Of a stretch of 64,000 nt of DNA, positions 1-13,079 are shown piece after piece (within the stretch, counting starts at the first letter, position 1; each line of letters starts with the position of its first letter). The notes under the pieces were generated by a model. The model did not search any database and was not told the DNA's origin. It saw only the letters and a program-made list of their open reading frames with translations. The stretch is from positions 682,001 to 746,000 of the forward strand of contig NW_020194638.1 of NCBI RefSeq assembly GCF_002865645.1. The letters are read 5' to 3'. The DNA comes from Hyaloscypha bicolor E. Lineage: Eukaryota; Ascomycota; Leotiomycetes; Helotiales; Hyaloscyphaceae. Made by a program: the position numbers and the translations under genes.

Positions 1-2410
1 ATTAACTATTTTTAGTAAAGATAAAAATAAATATTATATATAAAAGTAATAGTTTATAGAATAAAAGATTTACTAATTTTAAAAATAACTAGAATACTTA
101 TACTATTATAATTATTTTATTTTTAAAGAATACCTGAAAATAATAAAAATAAAATTTTTAAAAATACTAAGCTTTTAGAATTAAGAAATTAAGTAATATA
201 AAATAGAATCTAATATTATAACTAGTAGTAATATTAGAGGAAATAGAAAGATATTAGAGTTTCTTACTAATTCTTTTATTTTAGGTTTAAAAGTTCAGAA
301 AATTAATAATATTTTTAAAGAAACTAAAGCAGAAAAAACTCTAATTAGAATATTATTAAAAGTAATTCCGGATTTAATAAAAAAAGGAGTAAAAAAAATA
401 TTAAATAAAGATATTTCTAAAGAAAAAATAAAGTAATATTTTCTAATAATAAAGAAATATATTTCTAAAACTAAGAAATATAGAACCTAAAACTAGAAAG
501 AATTCTGGAATATATAAAAGCTTAAGAAAAAATATATTAGAATACTAGATAAAAAGATATTTTTTATATCTAATTAGAAAGAAATTAAATAAAAAAGTTA
601 TAAATTCCGGAAATTAAATAAAAATAATATTAGAGAAAATAGCTATAGCTTTTAAAGAAGAAGGTAATAACTATAATTTATTTCTAGTTATAAAAATATA
701 TAAAATATAAAATAAAAAGATTTAACTAGTAAATACTAATAATAGAACTAGAAAAGGCTTAAATAAATATCCGAACTAGTTTAAGAGATTTAAAATTAGA
801 AAATATTTATAGAAATATATTATAAAAGTATAAGAACTATCTTTTATTAAGAATATTAGCTATTTTAAAAGATTTATAACTTATTTCGAAATATCTTAAA
901 TAATTAGATATTAGTAACTAGCTTTAGAAAAAGAAACTAGCTATATTTCAAATATTAATAATTAATTAAATAAATATAATTATATTTAATTAGAAAGAAA
1001 TAGGAAAAGTTTATAAGAATATTAGCTTATCTATTCTAATTAAAACTATTAAATATAGGGCCTAGTAAGAGAAGAATTTTTTATATTTTAAAGCTCTAGT
1101 ACTAATAATAATAAAAATACTATTAAAATATCTAGATTATAGAATTCTTAAAAAATATAATAGATCTTACCGAAATTTATAGTTTTTAGTTACTAAAAAG
1201 ATTACTAGAACTTATAGACTAATTAATATTACTATAAAAATAAATTTAGTAATTCTATAAGATATTAATCTATTTTTATTTATTAATAAAATCTTAAAGA
1301 AATTTACTAGATATATTTATATTTCTTTAATTAATTTCTTTTTTAAATATAATTAACTTATACTAGATACTTATAATAAAGATTTAACTATATTTATAAT
1401 ATTTCTAAGGCTATTAAGAATAATTATACTATTTTAGAAAGCTATTAATTCTATTATATAGTTTATATAAATTATTATAACTATTCTAAAGAATCTATTT
1501 CCCGAAATTACTATATTATTTATTAATAATATTAGAATTAAAAAACTTTATATAAATTATAATAAATAGCTTATTTTATCTAGTATTCGGTATTTTATAT
1601 TTCAATATCTTTAAAACCTAAATATAACCTTAAATAAAGTTAAATAAGCCAGAACTAATATTAAAAAATATTATAATTCTATTATAATAATATAGTTATT
1701 ACTAGCTTTATTTATAAAGTATTTAGAAAAAGCCTTTTAAGCTTAGGAATTACTAAGATCTTAAAATAGAAATATTATAATAATATAATAGAAAATAAGA
1801 TATTTATTAGAATTATTATTTATTACTATATTTAAATTAAAGGCTTTAGAGTTATTACTAAATCTATTTATTATTTAATAAGAAAAGATATAATATAGAA
1901 CTAAAGTAATAAATAAATATAAGCTATATAAATTCTTTAAGAAAAGCCTACTACTATTTTAATATTTTATAAGTTATACTATAATTTATTAGAAGATTAG
2001 GGAATAATTTTATTAATAGTAAATATTAGTCTAAATAAATAAAGTAGAACTTTTAGTTAATATAATAAGAAAAAGAAAAAGAGAATTATATAATATAAGT
2101 CTGAAATCTGAAATAATATTAAATAAAGATATAATATTACTAAAAGAGAATATTAAAGGCTAGTAAAGTATTTATAAAAAATATAATTCTAGCTATATAA
2201 AGTTTATTTTATTATTTAAACTGGATACTAATATATTTATTATATAGCTAAGTAAAGTAGCTATAAATCTTTCTAAAGCTTTAGTTATTTATTAGCTAGT
2301 ATAGATTTAACTATTTAATTTTAAAGTCAAATATATTAAAGAAATTAAATATACTATTACTAATAAATTATTAAGATACCTATAATAAAAAGATAATACT
2401 AAAAATAAAA
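1..2410 (+). mobile_element. Ty3/Gypsy pol fragment, RIP-degraded (copy A)
   Basis: Internal part of a Gypsy polyprotein. With in-frame TAA/TAG read as former Gln codons, about 1150-1560 reads as a Gypsy reverse transcriptase (fingers/palm, then the catalytic box). The two catalytic Asp of the FLDDI-type box are now Asn (GAT to AAT) near 1530. The end of the RNase H/connection region is recognisable at about 2280-2380 (the stretch that precedes the integrase in this family). The whole segment is collinear with 16375-18810, so it is a second, truncated copy of the element at 12.2-25.7 kb. Protease, gag and integrase are absent, and the left side runs off the window. The sense strand is A-rich, as expected after C-to-T change on coding Gln codons. 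No function remains. Confidence 0.75.
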
Positions 2411-2890
2411 ATAATATTAATATTAATATAGCTATTTCTTTAAAAGTTACGAAATATAAGATATAGAATATAAGTAATAAAATATAAGATACGGGATATA
2501 GTTATATAACCTTATATCCTATAAGTAACTTAATTAGTAAACTAGATTTCTTTAGGTTTAGTAGATCTAAGAATTATATATTAATATTATAATACTATAA
2601 TTCCTATTTCTAAATAATAATAACTTTACTAACTTAATATAACTAGTATTTTTATACCTATATAATAATATTATATATTACTAGTAAACTAATACTAATT
2701 AGTTTATATATATAGATTAGAAAAGATTTTAGATTAGTTCTAAAAGTATTTAATAGCCTATAAAGAAAACAACTAGCTTTTACTAATTAATAAGTAATTA
2801 GTTATTTAATTATTTAATTATTTAACTTTTATTATTCTTTAAAACTAACTTCTTTTAGCTCTAAAATTACTTTCTTAGAAACTATTTTTT
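2410..2890 (+). repeat. Copia-associated LTR-like repeat, + orientation
   Basis: An AT-rich segment of about 480 bp. Parts of it recur in reverse complement at about 4500-4800, 6540-6840 and 25672-26090, and in the same orientation at about 29930-30150. It abuts Copia 3' coding remnants in several of these places, so it is probably the LTR or LTR plus adjacent untranslated sequence of that family. Ends are approximate because RIP has erased the terminal dinucleotides. Confidence 0.5.
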
Positions 2891-4500
2891 CTATATATAT
2901 AATACTTATATTTATAGAATTCTCTTTCCGAAATATATATCTTATATATATCTTTAAAGCTTTTTAACTACTACTTCGATTTTATTATTAAATCGAGTTT
3001 TTTAAGCTTTAGATTCTTCCGGAATTATAATATTTTACTTCCTAAATTTCTTATTATAAATAAAATATTTAAAGGCAAAATATTTATTTTAATATCCTTA
3101 TTAGATATCTAAATATCTAATATCTAAACCAGATATCTAGTATCTTAATTAGGTATCTAAACTAGATATCTAGTATCTAAATTAGATATCTAGGTATTTT
3201 TACTACTAAATTCTTTCTATAAATCTATTATAAACTATTTTACTTTTAAATTCCTTTTATTATAAATTATATATATATATATTAGAAAAAACCTAAACTT
3301 AGTTTAGTATAAATACTAATAAGAAAAAAAAACTAATTAAGAAATAGAAAAATAATATTAATCTAGTAACTATAATAAAAGCTAATTTTTAGAAATATAT
3401 AATTACTAAAATATATTAGTATATATTATATAAGAAAAGTAATAATAATCTATAGAATCTATTCTAGAATAATTTCAAAAACTTTAATATTATAGTATAT
3501 AATTTAATTAATTATATATTTTTATAAAATCTTTAAATCTAATTTTAATATAATAGTATTTATATTAAATAAAATTATAAGAACTTTATTATTATATAAT
3601 TCTTTATTAATTTTATTTAAGAAAAAACAAAAAATATATAAAATAAAGCTAATATTATTAATAGTAGTCTAATTAGAATAGATTCTTTTTAGAAACCTAT
3701 TATATTAGTTTATTTTACTTTAGATAGAACTAAATATAAGAGAACTAGATACTTTTAGTTAAGAAATTAAGCTATTTATTTATTTTCTCTAAATTAAGGC
3801 TATTTATTACTTTTATTTTTATTATTACTAGTATTATTACTAAACCCGAACTTCTATTAATTAATATTTACTATTATTACTAGAAAGCTTATTAGAGAAA
3901 TAGTAAAAATATATTCTAAAATATAGAAATATAATAAAATAAATAATAGTTTTAATTATAAACTTACTATTTTCTTTAATATTTACTAATATATAGAACT
4001 TCTAAAAAAAGTACTAATAAAAGCTTTTTCTATTATATTAAAGAAATTAGTATAAGATTACTTTTATAATAACTAGCTTTTAAGCTATATATTTAAAAAA
4101 GCTTATATAAATATTTATAGCTTTTTTAAAGAATTCGGTTTCTATTATTAAAATTTAGATAAATAAAATATTATTACTTTAATAACTATAATAGTAAAAG
4201 ATTCTAAAAAAATAATATTTGAACTTATTTAAATACTAATTAATAACTTATATGAACTATAATATAGCTTTATTTTTACTTTATAAAATATTAAATTTCT
4301 ATTTAATAAAATTATTATTTTTTATTAAAGCTTACTAGTATATTAATATATAATTTCGGACCTTTTTAATAAACTTAACTAGTTTATTAATAAGCTCTAA
4401 TTATTTATTACTATTTATAAAAAGAAATAATAAATTAATATTGAAATCTATTTTACTAATTAATAATACTATTTTTAAAATCTTTTAAATTACTATTAAA
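2890..4500 (+). mobile_element. Retroelement leader plus gag-like fragment, + orientation
   Basis: About 2890-3700 is an untranslated leader with a degenerate GATATCTAGTATCTAA minisatellite near 3100-3200. About 3870-4500 reads, once TAA/TAG are taken as Gln, as a fungal retrotransposon gag-like chain ending in a Tyr/Phe-rich FTDRRY-like stretch. The same leader-gag block is present in reverse complement at 12230-10640, where it lies upstream of Copia integrase and RT. It is therefore probably the 5' part of the same Copia family, here inverted and cut off at about 4500 by Copia 3' sequence on the other strand. Confidence 0.55.
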
Positions 4501-5720
4501 TTACTAGTAATATATAATACTATTATATAAATATAGAAATACTAGTTATATTAGTTAGTAAAGTTATTATTTTAAAATAAAGAATATAGTATTATAGTAT
4601 TAATATATAATTCCTAAATTTACTAAATTTAATAAAATCTAGTTTACTAATCGAGTTATTTATAAAATATAAGATTATATAATTATATTTTATATTCTAT
4701 ATTCTATTATTTATATCTCGTATTTTATATTTTATAACTATATATATAACTTCTAAAGAAATAGCTATATTAATACTAGTAATTCTCTAAAAAATATAAA
4801 AAATAATACTTTTTTCTAATTATATATAAATTCCCTAATTTGGTCTAGTATTAAATTTTTTAAATTTTTTATATATCTATATTATTTCTAAGGTTTTAAT
4901 TATATACTAAAAGCTATAGCCTTTTATATATAACTTCTTCTTTTATAATATTTTTCTATTCTATTTATATTTATATTAATTAAATACTTAAAGGCATTTA
5001 TTAGCTTTAATTTTATTATAGAATTAATAGAATTCGATTCTTTCTTAATCTATTTAATTTCTATAATTTCTTATTATTTATATATCTAGTAGAAATATAT
5101 TATATTAATTATTAGATATTTCTCTTAAGTAATTTTTAATTTAATAAAGCATTTATATAAAGACCCCGAATTTATATAAACTATTAGTAATAGTTCTATT
5201 TCTAGTATTTTATTAATTATAAATTTAACTAAAGTACTTATATTAAAGCTATAAATTATATTATAAAGTTCTAAAGCTAAAATACTTCTAGTAACTCTTT
5301 TATATTTAGTAAAGAACTAATAAATAATATTAGTTTATTTAGTTCTATTTATTAGAACTAGAATATATTTAATTTAAGAGAAAAGATCTTTATTATTTAT
5401 AAATAAAATATCTATAAAAACAATTAAATATAAGAACTTCTTTACTAGCTTTATTAATTTTAGTTCTCTAATAATATTCTTAATTTACTATTAAATATAT
5501 TTATTAAATATCTTTATATTAGTTTCCGAGAGTTTAATAGCTTAAATAGTAATTAATAAATTATATAAAGCTTCTAGTTAATAGACTAATATAATATATA
5601 TTTCTCTAGTATATTAGGTAATATATTAGTTCTTAATAGAAAGATCTTAATAAATAGTATCTCTATTACTTATAATAATAGTATTCTTTATAGAAATAGT
5701 TTAGAGGTTTTTATATTAGA
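3685..5720. repeat. Tandem duplication unit, copy 1 (2,036 bp)
   Basis: First unit of a head-to-tail duplication. The motif CTTTTTAGAAACCTATTA starts at 3685 and again at 5721, an offset of 2,036 bp, and every stretch I compared keeps that offset with no difference seen. The unit starts inside the gag-like fragment and ends inside the Copia RNase H region (minus strand). The junction reads TTATATTAG/ACTTTTTAG; at the end of copy 2 it continues TTATATTAG/TATTTTT. Confidence 0.9.
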
Positions 5721-7756
5721 CTTTTTAGAAACCTATTATATTAGTTTATTTTACTTTAGATAGAACTAAATATAAGAGAACTAGATACTTTTAGTTAAGA
5801 AATTAAGCTATTTATTTATTTTCTCTAAATTAAGGCTATTTATTACTTTTATTTTTATTATTACTAGTATTATTACTAAACCCGAACTTCTATTAATTAA
5901 TATTTACTATTATTACTAGAAAGCTTATTAGAGAAATAGTAAAAATATATTCTAAAATATAGAAATATAATAAAATAAATAATAGTTTTAATTATAAACT
6001 TACTATTTTCTTTAATATTTACTAATATATAGAACTTCTAAAAAAAGTACTAATAAAAGCTTTTTCTATTATATTAAAGAAATTAGTATAAGATTACTTT
6101 TATAATAACTAGCTTTTAAGCTATATATTTAAAAAAGCTTATATAAATATTTATAGCTTTTTTAAAGAATTCGGTTTCTATTATTAAAATTTAGATAAAT
6201 AAAATATTATTACTTTAATAACTATAATAGTAAAAGATTCTAAAAAAATAATATTTGAACTTATTTAAATACTAATTAATAACTTATATGAACTATAATA
6301 TAGCTTTATTTTTACTTTATAAAATATTAAATTTCTATTTAATAAAATTATTATTTTTTATTAAAGCTTACTAGTATATTAATATATAATTTCGGACCTT
6401 TTTAATAAACTTAACTAGTTTATTAATAAGCTCTAATTATTTATTACTATTTATAAAAAGAAATAATAAATTAATATTGAAATCTATTTTACTAATTAAT
6501 AATACTATTTTTAAAATCTTTTAAATTACTATTAAATTACTAGTAATATATAATACTATTATATAAATATAGAAATACTAGTTATATTAGTTAGTAAAGT
6601 TATTATTTTAAAATAAAGAATATAGTATTATAGTATTAATATATAATTCCTAAATTTACTAAATTTAATAAAATCTAGTTTACTAATCGAGTTATTTATA
6701 AAATATAAGATTATATAATTATATTTTATATTCTATATTCTATTATTTATATCTCGTATTTTATATTTTATAACTATATATATAACTTCTAAAGAAATAG
6801 CTATATTAATACTAGTAATTCTCTAAAAAATATAAAAAATAATACTTTTTTCTAATTATATATAAATTCCCTAATTTGGTCTAGTATTAAATTTTTTAAA
6901 TTTTTTATATATCTATATTATTTCTAAGGTTTTAATTATATACTAAAAGCTATAGCCTTTTATATATAACTTCTTCTTTTATAATATTTTTCTATTCTAT
7001 TTATATTTATATTAATTAAATACTTAAAGGCATTTATTAGCTTTAATTTTATTATAGAATTAATAGAATTCGATTCTTTCTTAATCTATTTAATTTCTAT
7101 AATTTCTTATTATTTATATATCTAGTAGAAATATATTATATTAATTATTAGATATTTCTCTTAAGTAATTTTTAATTTAATAAAGCATTTATATAAAGAC
7201 CCCGAATTTATATAAACTATTAGTAATAGTTCTATTTCTAGTATTTTATTAATTATAAATTTAACTAAAGTACTTATATTAAAGCTATAAATTATATTAT
7301 AAAGTTCTAAAGCTAAAATACTTCTAGTAACTCTTTTATATTTAGTAAAGAACTAATAAATAATATTAGTTTATTTAGTTCTATTTATTAGAACTAGAAT
7401 ATATTTAATTTAAGAGAAAAGATCTTTATTATTTATAAATAAAATATCTATAAAAACAATTAAATATAAGAACTTCTTTACTAGCTTTATTAATTTTAGT
7501 TCTCTAATAATATTCTTAATTTACTATTAAATATATTTATTAAATATCTTTATATTAGTTTCCGAGAGTTTAATAGCTTAAATAGTAATTAATAAATTAT
7601 ATAAAGCTTCTAGTTAATAGACTAATATAATATATATTTCTCTAGTATATTAGGTAATATATTAGTTCTTAATAGAAAGATCTTAATAAATAGTATCTCT
7701 ATTACTTATAATAATAGTATTCTTTATAGAAATAGTTTAGAGGTTTTTATATTAGT
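5721..7756. repeat. Tandem duplication unit, copy 2 (2,036 bp)
   Basis: Second unit, apparently identical to 3685-5720. Both units carry the same RIP-type mutations, so the duplication is younger than the mutational episode, or it is an assembly error. It joins without a gap to the Copia RT/integrase remnant at 7757. Confidence 0.9.
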
Positions 7757-10700
7757 ATTTTTATATAAAAGTAATTCTAGTAATATTTATATAAATAATA
7801 TTTCTATTAAATTTGAGATTATAGTTAAAAGTAAAACATTTATATTTTTTAGCTAAGAATTTAGTCTTTTAGAATTTTAGTTATGTTATTTTTATAAAGT
7901 TATTAGTTCTAATAAATAGAATATTATTAGTTTAAAGGCTAATAATTTCAAAGAGTTATTTATTATAAAAGAGGCAAGAGTTATAAATTAATTATTTTAT
8001 AGAAAGCTTATTAGTATAATAAGAATAATAAGTTTTAAATTAGTAGTTTCTAGCTTCTAATATATTATATAATAGTTTTATAATTTTTAAAATAGAATTA
8101 TTTTTTAGATTTATCTTTCTAATAAGCTTATAAGATATTATATAAATATAATTCTATAGTATTTATTATTATAATAATAATATTAAGAATAATTCTCTAG
8201 CTAATATATTAAATAATAGGCAATTATATTAATACTATATATTTATTACTATTATTATAAATTTAGATAACTAGTTTTAACTTTTAATCTTATTAATAAA
8301 CCGGGAATTAAAAAAAAATTTAGTATTTAAGATCTAGAAATAACTTTAAATATATTTTTTTCTAGAAAGCTAGTAATTTTAACTTAATAGAAGTTTTTAT
8401 ATAAGTTATTATCTTATAGAAATATTATAAAATCCAGATTTTTATAAAAGTATTCTTTATTATATTTTAGTAAAATGGCGGGAATAATAAGAGAAATTAT
8501 ATTTGTATTATTTTTAGTCTTATTATAGAATTCGGAAATAGTTTTAGATTCGAAACTATTAGTAATAACTTTAATATCTTCTATATAAAATGGCTTTATA
8601 AAAGTCAAATAAAAAGTAGTATTATTATATAATAGAACTAGTATATTATTCTCTTTATTAATAGCTACTAGCTTATATAGTCTATTTTAATTACTAAATT
8701 AACTAGTATTTTCTTTATATTATATAAGAATATTTAAATTCAAAAAAAGTTTATAAATATTAGTAATATTAGAACTATTTTAAATATTTAGGGTATTTAT
8801 AATTTAGTATCTAGTTTAAAGATTCTGAATTTCTATTATCATCTTTTTAAGTATTACTAATTATTATAATATAATTAGTAATAAGATATTATATTTAATT
8901 ATTTAAAATAAAGTATTATAAACTAAAATGATTAGAATAATACTATTAGATCTAGCGGAATTATTAATAGCCTTAAAGGCTATTTAAAGTATAATATCTT
9001 TATTAATTTTATTAATTTTGGCTATAATAATAAGATAAGTATATTAAATCGGGCTATAGTAGTATTCTATAATTCTAATAGAATTATAAACTTCTATAAG
9101 AATAATTTTAATTTCAATTCCTATAGTATTTATAAGCTAAATAAACTTCTTATTAGTAAACTGCTTTCCGGTATCTATTATAATCTTATTAGAAGAGCCT
9201 AAATAGGTATTAATTTAATATTATTTTAGGATATCCCAAATATATAATATACTAATATTTTAAAGCTATTAGCCGGCTTAATATCGAGTGTCTTTATTAA
9301 TAATATAAAGTATAGACTTACCAGAAATATAGAAAATATTAATAATAATAAAGTAATTAAAGCTAATATTATTTTTTAGATTAAACTTGAATTATTCCGG
9401 TAATTATTCGAATTTCTGGTATTATTTATAATACTTTATAAGATATTTAAGGGCTTTTATATTAGTATTATAGCCTATTTATTCTAATATATTTCAGAAC
9501 TTGCTAATAAATAAATAACTAAAATAATAATATAGATATTATAATTTGACCTTTATAAGAAAGTAGAAATTATAAGTAAAGAATTCGGAAATAAAGCTTT
9601 ATAGAATAGTATTCCAAAATAAGAAAAAGTATTTAAAATATTATATTATAGATATAAAGCATTTATTAGAAATAATAAAATATTTAGTAAGATTATTAAA
9701 ATAGACTTCTAGTTTATTTATATTAGCTAAACTAAATAAAAATAGAGTTTTTATAAATATAATATGAAATTATACTTACCTAATTAGTATTCTTATTATT
9801 ATAGATCTAATATTAAACTAGATATTAACTTAATCTTTATTAATTTTATTAATTTTAATACTATTATTAGTTTACTATAAAGCTTGAAATTAGTTAGAAC
9901 TAGTAATTAAGAATCTAGAAGCTCTAATATTAATTATAATTCTATAAAAGTAATAAGTATTATGTTTTAATATATTATTAATTATAATTTTATAAAAGTA
10001 ATAAGTATTATATCTTAATATATTATTAATTATAAATATCTAAATATCTTTTATTTATTTAATAAATTCTAAAATATAGTTTTTATCTATTATCTAATAT
10101 ATAAGAAAAAGAGAAATAAGGTTATTTATAAGAGTATTAGTTATAAAAATAGTAGAAATAGAAGAAATAGAAGTAGTTAAAAAGCTTTTAATAAAAGTAA
10201 AATAAGAATCTAAATAATATTTCTTTCTTTTATCTATTTTTACTAGTAAAGCTTTAAAAGTATTATTTACTAATTTGTTTTTATTATTCTTATTATTTTC
10301 TTTTTTTTTGAATTTAATAATATACTATATATAAGTATTATTAAAGTATTAATTAAAATTACAGGTATTTCGAGATTTAAATTAATAAATATTTCTATTT
10401 TTAAATTAATTATTTTTAGTCTTTTATTTCTTTAGTCTTTTATTTCTTTAATATATATTTCTATAAATAGTATTTAAATCTTTTATATATAAAATATAAC
10501 TTCGAAATATAATTATTATAATTATAGGACTTAAAGTAGTTATTATAGATTCCGATATTATAGCTAGATTTATATTTATGATTTCTAGATAGATAATAGC
10601 TTAAAGAATTTTAAAAATAGTATTATTTATTAATAAAATAGATTTTAGTATTAATTTATTACTTTTTTTATAAATAGTAATAAATAATTAGAGCTTATTA

Positions 10701-11940
10701 ATAAGCTAGCTGAGTTTATTAAAATAGTCCGAAAAAAAACTATATATTAATATACTAGTAAGCTTTAATAGAAAATAATAAATTTATTATATAGGAATTC
10801 GGTATTTTATAAAATAAGAATAAAGCTATATTATAATTTATATAGGTTATTAATTAGTATTTAGATAAGCTTAAATATTATCTTTTAAGAATTCTTTATT
10901 ATTATAATTACTAAAGTAATAGTATTTTATTTATCTAAATTTTAATAATAGAAACCGGGGCCTCTAAAAAAACTATAAATACTTATATAGGCTTCTTTAT
11001 ATATATAGCTCGAGAGCTAGTTATTTTAGAAATAGTCTTATATTCGTTCCTTTAATATAATAGAAAAAGCTTTTATTAATACTTTTTCTAGAAGTTCTAT
11101 ATATTAGTAAATATTAAAAAAAAATAAGTTTATAATTAAAACTATTATTAGTTCTATTATATTTCTATATTTTAGAATATATTTTTATTATTTCTCTAAT
11201 AAGCTTTCTAGTAATAATAATAAATATTAATTAATAAAAGTTCGGGTTTAGTAATAATACTAGTAATAATAAAAATAAAAGTAGTAAATAGCCTTAATTT
11301 AGAGAAAATAGATAAATAGCTTAATTTCTTAACTAAAAGTATCTAGTTCTCTTATATTTAGTTCTATCTAAAGTAAAATAAACTAATATAATAGGTTTCT
11401 AAAAAGAATCTATTCTAATTAGACTACTATTAATAATATTAGCTTTATTTTATATATTTTTTGTTTTTTCTTAAATAAAATTAATAAAGAATTATATAAT
11501 AGTAAGGTTTTTATAATTCTATTTAATATAAATACTATTATATTAAAATTAGGCTCGAAGATTTTATAAGAATATATAATTAATTAAATTATATACTCTA
11601 GTATTAAAGTTCTTAAAATTATTCTAAAATAGATTCTATAAATTATTATTACTCTTTTTATATAAGATATACTAATATATTTTAGTAATTAGATATTTCT
11701 GAAAATTACTTTTTATTATAGTTATTAAATTAATACTATTTTTCTATTTTTTAATTAGTTTCTTTCTTTTATTAGTATTTATACTAAACCGAGTTTAGGT
11801 TCTTTCTAATATATATATATAGTTTATAGTAAAAGGAGTTTAAAAGTAAAGTAGTTTATAATAAATTTATAGAAAGAGTTCGGTAATAAAGATATTTAAG
11901 GTATTTAGATATCTAGATACTTAATTAAGATACTAGATAT

Positions 11941-12030
11941 CTAATTTAGATATTAGATATTTAGTAAAGATATTAGATATTTAGTAAAGATATTAGATAT
12001 TTAGTAAAGATATTAGATATCTAGATATTT
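11941..12030 (-). repeat. Minisatellite in Copia leader
   Basis: Tandem 20-bp-type units (GATATTAGATATTTAGTAAA) repeated about three times, followed by looser GATATCTAGATA units. A related degenerate array sits at about 3100-3200 in reverse complement, so the array belongs to the leader of the retroelement and has changed copy number between copies. Confidence 0.7.
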
Positions 12031-12230
12031 AAAAGTATTATAGATATTAAAATAAATATTTTATTTATAATAGGAAATTTAAAAAGCAAAATATTATAAT
12101 TCTAGAAGAATCTAAAGCTCAAAGAACTTAATTTAATAGCAAAATCGAAATAGTAATTAAAAAGCTTTAAAAGTATATATAAAATATATATTTTAAAAAG
12201 GAATTCTATAAATATAAATATTATATAATA

Positions 12231-12535
12231 TAATATAGTAGGTTATATTCGTTAAAAATCGTATTATTTTAGTAGTTTTAAAGTTTAGGTTATATAGTAA
12301 AGGCTATAGCCTTTTATATATAACTTGCAGAAATTATATAAGAGAGCTAGTTTTTCTATAGACTTAGAGAATAATTCCTTATAAGTATTTAATTAATTAA
12401 GCTTTTATATATTATATACTATTTATACTTTACTATTTATACTTTTAATTTATTATTTTATTATTAAGTTACATTTTATATTCTAGTATATTTTATAGAG
12501 GTTTTTGTCTTATTATAGTTTCTCTTTTATATATT
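12231..12535 (+). repeat. LTR, RIP-degraded
   Basis: A stretch of about 305 bp homologous to 12693-13001, 25321-25668 and 50035-50301. Shared landmarks are a TAATTAATTAAGCTTTTATA block and a TATAGAGGTTTTTGTCTTAT block near the 3' end. This copy is strongly AT-converted. It could be the 5' LTR of the Gypsy element that ends with the LTR at 25321. Confidence 0.65.
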
Positions 12536-12692
12536 TTATAGTAAGTAATATAAGGAGGATAGAAACTTTATAATTAAGGTAATACTCTTATAAAGTTCTA
12601 AGAAGTATCTATAAGGCAGATTATTAGCTTAGTAAGTTAGGAAAGAAAAGGGCTAATATAATATTTTGAGCCTAAGGCTAAAATATTAAGAA

Positions 12693-13001
12693 TATTATAG
12701 TACGGCAGGCCGTACTCGTCGAAAATCATGTTGTTTTGGCGGTTTTGAGGTTTAGGTCACATGGCAAAGGCCACGGCCTTTTGCACGTGACTTGCGGAAA
12801 TCACATAAGAAAGCTAGTTTTTCTATAGACTTAGAGAATAATCCTTTATAAGTATTTAATTAATTAAGCTTTTATATACTATATACTATTTATGCTTTAC
12901 TATTTATGCTTTTAATTTGTTATTTTACTATTAAGTTACGTTTTATACTCTAGTATACTTTATATGGGTTTTTGTCTTATTACAGTTTCCCTCTCATAAT
13001 A
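12693..13001 (+). repeat. LTR with little RIP, embedded in a RIP block
   Basis: A 309-bp copy of the same LTR with ends TATTAT..ATAATA, readable as RIP-altered TGTTAT..ATAACA. It keeps CpG- and CpA-rich sequence (for example TACGGCAGGCCGTACTCG at 12700) while its neighbours have lost almost all. It is either the 5' LTR of the downstream Gypsy element or a later solo-LTR insertion. I did not find a convincing 5-bp target duplication. Confidence 0.7.
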
Positions 13002-13079
13002 TATAAGTATTAATTTTAGTATCTTATATTAATTTCTAATATATCTAGTAATTTAGATACGGATTAGCTATAAGATATA

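Larger units (their letters stand above)
4640..12230 (-). mobile_element. Ty1/Copia retrotransposon remnant (copy A), minus strand
   Basis: Read on the minus strand, in 5' to 3' order: leader 12230-11700, gag-like 11270-10640, linker/protease area to about 9900, integrase about 9480-8480, RT about 8400-7800, RNase H-type tail about 5720-4650 (present twice because of the tandem duplication). Integrase is recognisable by its C-terminal region, and RT by a stretch at about 8070-8010 that matches the GVPEAGNHW-type region of fungal Copia RTs. Asp and Glu positions are largely Asn and Lys now, and Gln codons are stops. The longest open piece is only 64 codons (8608-8414). It is the inverted relative of the remnant at 26.2-29.9 kb. 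Dead element. Confidence 0.65.

Noticed and set aside
8414..8608. Minus-strand 64-codon ORF
   Set aside because: It is the surviving open piece of the Copia polyprotein; the homologous stretch at 27.8-28.0 kb reads the same with stops.
11941..12030. Possible CRISPR-like array of 20-bp repeats
   Set aside because: Units are directly adjacent with no spacers, in a eukaryotic retroelement leader; it is a minisatellite.
12231..13001. A compact element bounded by LTRs at 12231 and 12693
   Set aside because: Only about 160 bp separate the two LTRs, with no coding; more likely a solo LTR next to the 5' LTR of the large Gypsy element.
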